This document shows, piece after piece, positions 61,914 through 64,000 of a stretch of DNA of 64,000 nt. A program made the position numbers and the translations under genes. Every line of letters starts with the position of its first letter. The first letter of the stretch is position 1. The DNA is from Oscillospiraceae bacterium (lineage in GTDB: Bacteria > Bacillota > Clostridia > Oscillospirales > Ruminococcaceae): positions 47,919 through 111,918 of the forward strand of contig JAQVCU010000001.1 in NCBI GenBank assembly GCA_028689635.1, given 5' to 3'. Below the pieces are notes generated by a model that made no database searches, was not told the DNA's origin, and worked only from the letters and a program-made list of their open reading frames with translations.

Positions 61914-63152
61914 TTATTTTGCTTTTTTAAAGCAGAGGCTGGCGTTGTGCCCGCCAAAGCCCAAGGAGTTGGAAAGGGCGGACAGGACCGGCGCGCGGCG
62001 CGGCCCTTCGGTGACATAATCCAGGTCGCATTCCTCGTCCGGCACGCGGTATCCCGCCGTGGGGGGGATCTCCCCTTTGTCCACCGCCAAAGCGCAGACC
62101 ACAGCCTCTACCGCACCGGCCGCGCCCAACAGATGGCCGGTGACGCCCTTTGTGGAGCTAATGGCCACCTTGTGTGCGTTTTCCTCCCCCATAGCCTTTT
62201 TGACCGCGCGGGTCTCGTACAGGTCGTTGATGGGGGTGGAGGTGCCGTGGGCGTTGATATAAGTAAGCTCTTCAGGGGCTACTCCGGCTTCCTGCAGGGC
62301 GTTTTTCATGGCGCGGGCGGCGCCGTCCCCTTCCGGATCCGGGCTGGTCATATGATAGGCGTCGCCGGTGGCCCCATAGCCTGCCAGTTCCGCGTAGATA
62401 TGGGCCCCGCGGGCCAGGGCATGCTCGTATTCCTCCAGCACCAGGATGCCGGAACCCTCGCCCATGACAAAGCCGCCCCGCTCTTTATCGAAGGGGATGG
62501 AAGCCCGGGCAGGGTCGGTGGATTCCGACAGAGCGCCCATATTTTCGAAGCCGCCGATGGCGAGCTCCTCCAGGGCCGCTTCGGCTCCGCCGCACACCGC
62601 CGCCGTCAGATAGCCGTCCTTGATCTTGCGGAAAGCCTCGCCGATGGCGTGGGCCCCGGAGGAACAGGCGGAAACGATATCGATGTTATCGCCTTTAAAG
62701 CCGTATTTCATAGAGACGGTGGCCGCGGCGATGTTGCCCATCATCATGGGGACAAAAAACACCGAAACGCGCCCCGGCCCTTTTTCCACAAATTTTTCCG
62801 ATTCCGCGCAGCAGGTGGAAAAGCCGCCGATGCCGCTGCCCACCAAAACGCCTACCTCAAAGGGATCCAGGTCTTTAAAATCGGTGCCCGCGTCGGCAAG
62901 GGCGTCGGTGGCCGCTGCCAGCGCATATTGGCAGAACAGGTCCATGCGGCGCTGCTCTTTTTTGCCGATGCCGTATTTTTCGGGGTCGAAGTCTTTGATC
63001 TCGCCCGCCAGCTTGGTCTTTGTGCGGGAGGGGTCAAACCGGGTGATGGGAGAAAAACAGGGGTTTCCCTCCGCAATGTTTTTCCAGAAGGTCTCTTGAT
63101 CGGCGCCCGCGGCGGTGATCACACCCACCCCGGTAATGGCTACTCTCTTCAT
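61914..63152 (-). CDS. fabF: beta-ketoacyl-ACP synthase II
   Basis: MKRVAITGVGVITAAGADQETFWKNI..., VSACSSGAHAIGEA. Confidence 0.97.
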   Translation of the reverse strand: MKRVAITGVGVITAAGADQETFWKNIAEGNPCFSPITRFDPSRTKTKLAGEIKDFDPEKYGIGKKEQRRMDLFCQYALAAATDALADAGTDFKDLDPFEVGVLVGSGIGGFSTCCAESEKFVEKGPGRVSVFFVPMMMGNIAAATVSMKYGFKGDNIDIVSACSSGAHAIGEAFRKIKDGYLTAAVCGGAEAALEELAIGGFENMGALSESTDPARASIPFDKERGGFVMGEGSGILVLEEYEHALARGAHIYAELAGYGATGDAYHMTSPDPEGDGAARAMKNALQEAGVAPEELTYINAHGTSTPINDLYETRAVKKAMGEENAHKVAISSTKGVTGHLLGAAGAVEAVVCALAVDKGEIPPTAGYRVPDEECDLDYVTEGPRRAPVLSALSNSLGFGGHNASLCFKKAK

Positions 63153-63165
63153 GTCCGCTCCTCCG

Positions 63166-63909
63166 TTAAATCATCATGCCGCCGTCTACGGCGATCGTCT
63201 GTCCGTTGATATAAGAGGCGTCCTGCGAAACGAGGAACGCCACTGCCCCGGCAATTTCCTCCGGCTGGGCCATCCGGCCCAGGGGAACCGCCTTGAGCAT
63301 TTCCTCTTTTACGTTCTCCGGCAACACCTCGGTCATGGCGGTGTTCACAAAGCCGGGGGCGATGGCGTTGGAGGTGATCCCCCGAGGGCCCAGCTCCTTG
63401 GCCATGGTGAGGGTCAGGCCGATGATACCGGCCTTCGCCGCCGCGTAGTTGGCCTGACCGGGGTTCCCGTAAAGGCCGGTCACAGAGGAAATGTTTACCA
63501 CCCGCCCGCTCTTCTGACGCATCATTACGCCGGAAACGTGGCGGCACATGTTAAAAACCCCTTTGAGGTTCACCGAGAGGACCGCGTCATAGGCTTCCTC
63601 GCTCATGCGGGCCAGCAGCCCGTCCCGGGTGATGCCGGCGTTGTTCACCAGCACGTCGATGGAACCCATCTCCGCTTTGATCTGCTTGACCGCTTCGCCG
63701 CAGGCCTCAAAATCCGCCACGTTCCACACATAGCAGCGGGCCTCGGCCCCCAGGGCCCTGCACTGGGCGGCCACTTCGGCGCCCTCGGTATCGGCCAGTT
63801 CCTGATTGACGCAGTTGATGGCTACCTGGTAGCCTTCTTTTGCCAGACGGCGGGCGATGGCCGCGCCGATCCCCCGGGAGGCCCCGGTCACGATCGCTGT
63901 TTTACTCAA
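63166..63909 (-). CDS. fabG: 3-oxoacyl-ACP reductase
   Basis: SKTAIVTGASRGIGAAIARRLAKEGYQVAI, YAAAKAGI; TTG start 63909. Confidence 0.96.
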   Translation of the reverse strand: MSKTAIVTGASRGIGAAIARRLAKEGYQVAINCVNQELADTEGAEVAAQCRALGAEARCYVWNVADFEACGEAVKQIKAEMGSIDVLVNNAGITRDGLLARMSEEAYDAVLSVNLKGVFNMCRHVSGVMMRQKSGRVVNISSVTGLYGNPGQANYAAAKAGIIGLTLTMAKELGPRGITSNAIAPGFVNTAMTEVLPENVKEEMLKAVPLGRMAQPEEIAGAVAFLVSQDASYINGQTIAVDGGMMI

Positions 63910-64000
63910 GGGTAACACCTCTCATTTCCAGATAATTGCCGAGCAGCTGCTCCGATTCGCTCATCAGTTTTTCCAGGATCTCTTTGGCGGGGGCCACGCG
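63902..64000 (-). CDS. C-terminal fragment of upstream fatty-acid gene (identity uncertain)
   Basis: ...RVAPAKEILEKLMSESEQLLGNYLEMRGVTLE*, stop overlaps fabG start; truncated by window edge. Confidence 0.5.
   Translation of the reverse strand, partial: RVAPAKEILEKLMSESEQLLGNYLEMRGVTLE

Overview
GC-rich chromosomal window from a spore-forming Firmicute; the ribosomal-protein order, spoIIR and overall character fit an Oscillospiraceae/Clostridia-type genome (taxonomy is inferred). Most of it is housekeeping: ppdK (cut by the left edge), glmU-prs-pth-mfd, comEC-holA-rnmV, pepD, T-box-alaS, aroF, a PPi-type pfk, spoIIR/ispE, PLP aminotransferase/Lrp/PHP, a C26 hydrolase with nadE, UPF0237/UPF0210, the rpsJ-to-rplQ ribosomal cluster with secY-adk-map-infA-rpoA, proS, oadBG, and a fatty-acid cluster (acpP, accADCB, fabZ, fabF, fabG) reaching the right edge. 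The main candidates for a second look are: (1) an adjacent MBOAT + DHHW/AlgJ-like pair in which both partners appear to have lost their catalytic signatures (LWHG->VWFG; DHHW->EDNL; DSY->DDT) while staying full length and closely spaced; (2) an NAD+ synthetase whose nitrilase-type glutaminase domain appears to have lost Glu and Lys of the E-K-C triad, directly downstream of an intact class-I-GATase-like (C26) hydrolase; (3) an unlisted 35-aa Phe/Tyr-rich leader peptide followed by a 13-bp terminator in front of aroF (DAHP synthase), with a perfect palindrome over its -35 box. Other signals include a ComEC with a degenerate metallo-beta-lactamase domain, a degenerate GIY-YIG protein behind a promoter with three tandem 8-bp repeats, a possible mobile-element relic with a 21-bp perfect hairpin, and a possible SD-sequestering switch. 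I saw no CRISPR array, rRNA or tRNA. All family calls were made by eye without database searches.
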